A stretch of 6,828 bases of DNA, taken from Actinomycetota bacterium (GTDB lineage Bacteria; Actinomycetota; Actinomycetes; Actinomycetales; Microbacteriaceae). The position numbers and the translations under genes were made by a program. This document shows positions 5,940-6,828 of the stretch, piece after piece. The stretch's first letter is position 1; the number at the start of each line of letters is the position of its first letter. The stretch covers positions 1-6,828 of the forward strand of contig JAHIOK010000180.1 in the NCBI GenBank assembly GCA_018895315.1. The letters run 5' to 3'. Below the pieces are notes generated by a model. It saw only the letters and a program-made list of their open reading frames with translations. It searched no databases and was not told where the DNA came from.

Positions 5940-6828
5940 TCAGAGCGAGAGGGTCGTGGAGCCCAGCACGCTGAGCAGCATGGGCGCCACGCCCAGGAGC
6001 ATGAATGCCGGCAGCGTGCACACTCCCAGCGGGATCAGGAGTCGCGACGACAGTCGCGCAGCCCGGAGTCTGCCGTCGGTACGGGCACGGTGACGTGCCA
6101 TCGCCGCGGATGCCCTGAGCAGCTCGACGGCCGGCACGCCGGCGGCACTCGACAAGCGCAGGATCGCGTCGGTCTCGGCGTCGGCAGAACCGCCGCCTGC
6201 GCGATCGACGATCGCCCGACCACGGTCGAGCGATACCCCACCACTCAGGGCGATGGCCATGAGCTCAGCGTGCAGACCGGGCACATCCTCGGGAGGTCGC
6301 GCCCTTCGCACGAGCGACGCGGTCCAGTGGTGCGCGGCGAGGATGAGGAGGAGCCCTGCGACGAGGCACCCGATGCCGATGGGGTTTCCCACCAGCACCG
6401 CCAGCGTGTCGAACCCGAGCGCTATCCCGAGTGCGACGGCCACCAGCGGAAGCCAGCTCATCAGCCGCGCGGTTCCGGCGGGCTCGGCGAGGGCGATGCG
6501 AATCTGGTCGGCGGTCTCCTGCGCATCGCGGAGCGCCGACGCGACGCCGCGAAGACTGTCCGCCAGGGGCGCGCCGACGGTGATCGCCACCGTCCAGGCG
6601 ACGGCCACATCGCGCCAGGCTCCGCCCTGCGCCGCGATCGCGTCGCTCAGGTCGCCGCCGCGCGCCATCCGGCTCGAGACTCGTGCCGCGACCGGGTCTC
6701 CCCCGTCGGCGAGGTACGACCATGCGCGCACCGGCGCCACGCCCGCCTGCAAGAGCACCGCGAGTCGCAGCACCGTGTCGCCGGTCGCCGCGGCATTCAT
6801 GCCGGGCAAGGTCTTGGGACGGATTCTC
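5940..6828 (-). CDS. Type II secretion system F-family protein (TadB/TadC-like pilus platform); start possibly outside window
   Basis: This inner-membrane protein is the likely platform on which the TadA ATPase works to build the Flp pilus. Residues are counted from a TTG at 6809 (289 residues). A cytoplasmic helical part (12-110) includes VLRLAVLLQAGVAPVRAW and the T2SSF-like GAPLADSLRGVASAL at 79-93. Two membrane helices follow at about 114-132 and 134-160. A second, similar helical part (178-250) includes AIALSGGVSLDRGRAIVDRA and AAGVPAVELLRASAAM, and a hydrophobic C-terminus (257-282) ends the protein. The frame is open to the right edge, and neither TTG 6809 nor ATG 6800 has a ribosome-binding site, so the true start may lie a little upstream, perhaps overlapping a tadA gene. 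The first pair of membrane helices of a full TadB is not seen. Family assignment is firm; whether to call it TadB or TadC is not. Confidence 0.85.
   Translation of the reverse strand, partial: RIRPKTLPGMNAAATGDTVLRLAVLLQAGVAPVRAWSYLADGGDPVAARVSSRMARGGDLSDAIAAQGGAWRDVAVAWTVAITVGAPLADSLRGVASALRDAQETADQIRIALAEPAGTARLMSWLPLVAVALGIALGFDTLAVLVGNPIGIGCLVAGLLLILAAHHWTASLVRRARPPEDVPGLHAELMAIALSGGVSLDRGRAIVDRAGGGSADAETDAILRLSSAAGVPAVELLRASAAMARHRARTDGRLRAARLSSRLLIPLGVCTLPAFMLLGVAPMLLSVLGSTTLSL

Noticed and set aside
1..6828. Mobile element, CRISPR array, tRNA/rRNA, defence or phage genes
   Set aside because: I saw no direct repeats with regular spacers, no transposase or integrase motifs, no tRNA-like cloverleaf and no composition break; the genes are core functions plus a Tad locus.

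Overview
The window is GC-rich, and every supportable gene lies on the minus strand. It looks like chromosomal DNA of a high-GC actinobacterium, most likely Microbacteriaceae and perhaps Microbacterium. This rests on gene order, on a cysteine-free topoisomerase I with repeated GxxGPY domains and a basic tail, on GTG starts in GTGA overlaps, and on the actinobacterial Tad minor-pilin set next to topA. The genus is an inference; there is no rRNA or other marker to fix it.

Read in the direction of transcription (right to left), the first block (6828 to 4983) is the distal part of a Tad/Flp pilus or type II-secretion-like locus. It holds an inner-membrane platform protein of the T2SSF family (its start may lie outside the window), a short Flp-type pilin of the DUF4244 kind, a TadE-like minor pilin, and a second TadE-like protein of the Rv3654c type. 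The ATPase (TadA), the prepilin peptidase and the septum-site-like protein expected for such a locus are not in the window and would lie beyond the right edge.

A 100-base gap (4883-4982) with a possible promoter and a small inverted repeat separates the pilus genes from the second block (4882 to 1). That block is a compact housekeeping run: topA (DNA topoisomerase I), tmk (thymidylate kinase), holB (DNA polymerase III delta') and the N-terminal third or so of an exported lipoprotein alpha/beta-hydrolase of the tripeptidyl-aminopeptidase type, cut by the left edge. topA/tmk and holB/hydrolase overlap by four bases (GTGA), and tmk/holB are 37 bases apart, so the four genes are probably one transcript. 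The first three serve DNA topology, dTTP supply and clamp loading; the hydrolase has no obvious functional tie to them.

I found no mobile element, CRISPR array, RNA gene or defence system. The window is ordinary core-genome sequence. The points most worth a second look are the internally duplicated T2SSF platform protein, the delta' subunit without its zinc-binding cysteines and with Arg in place of the P-loop Lys, and the Rv3654c-like pilin without the usual Glu+5.
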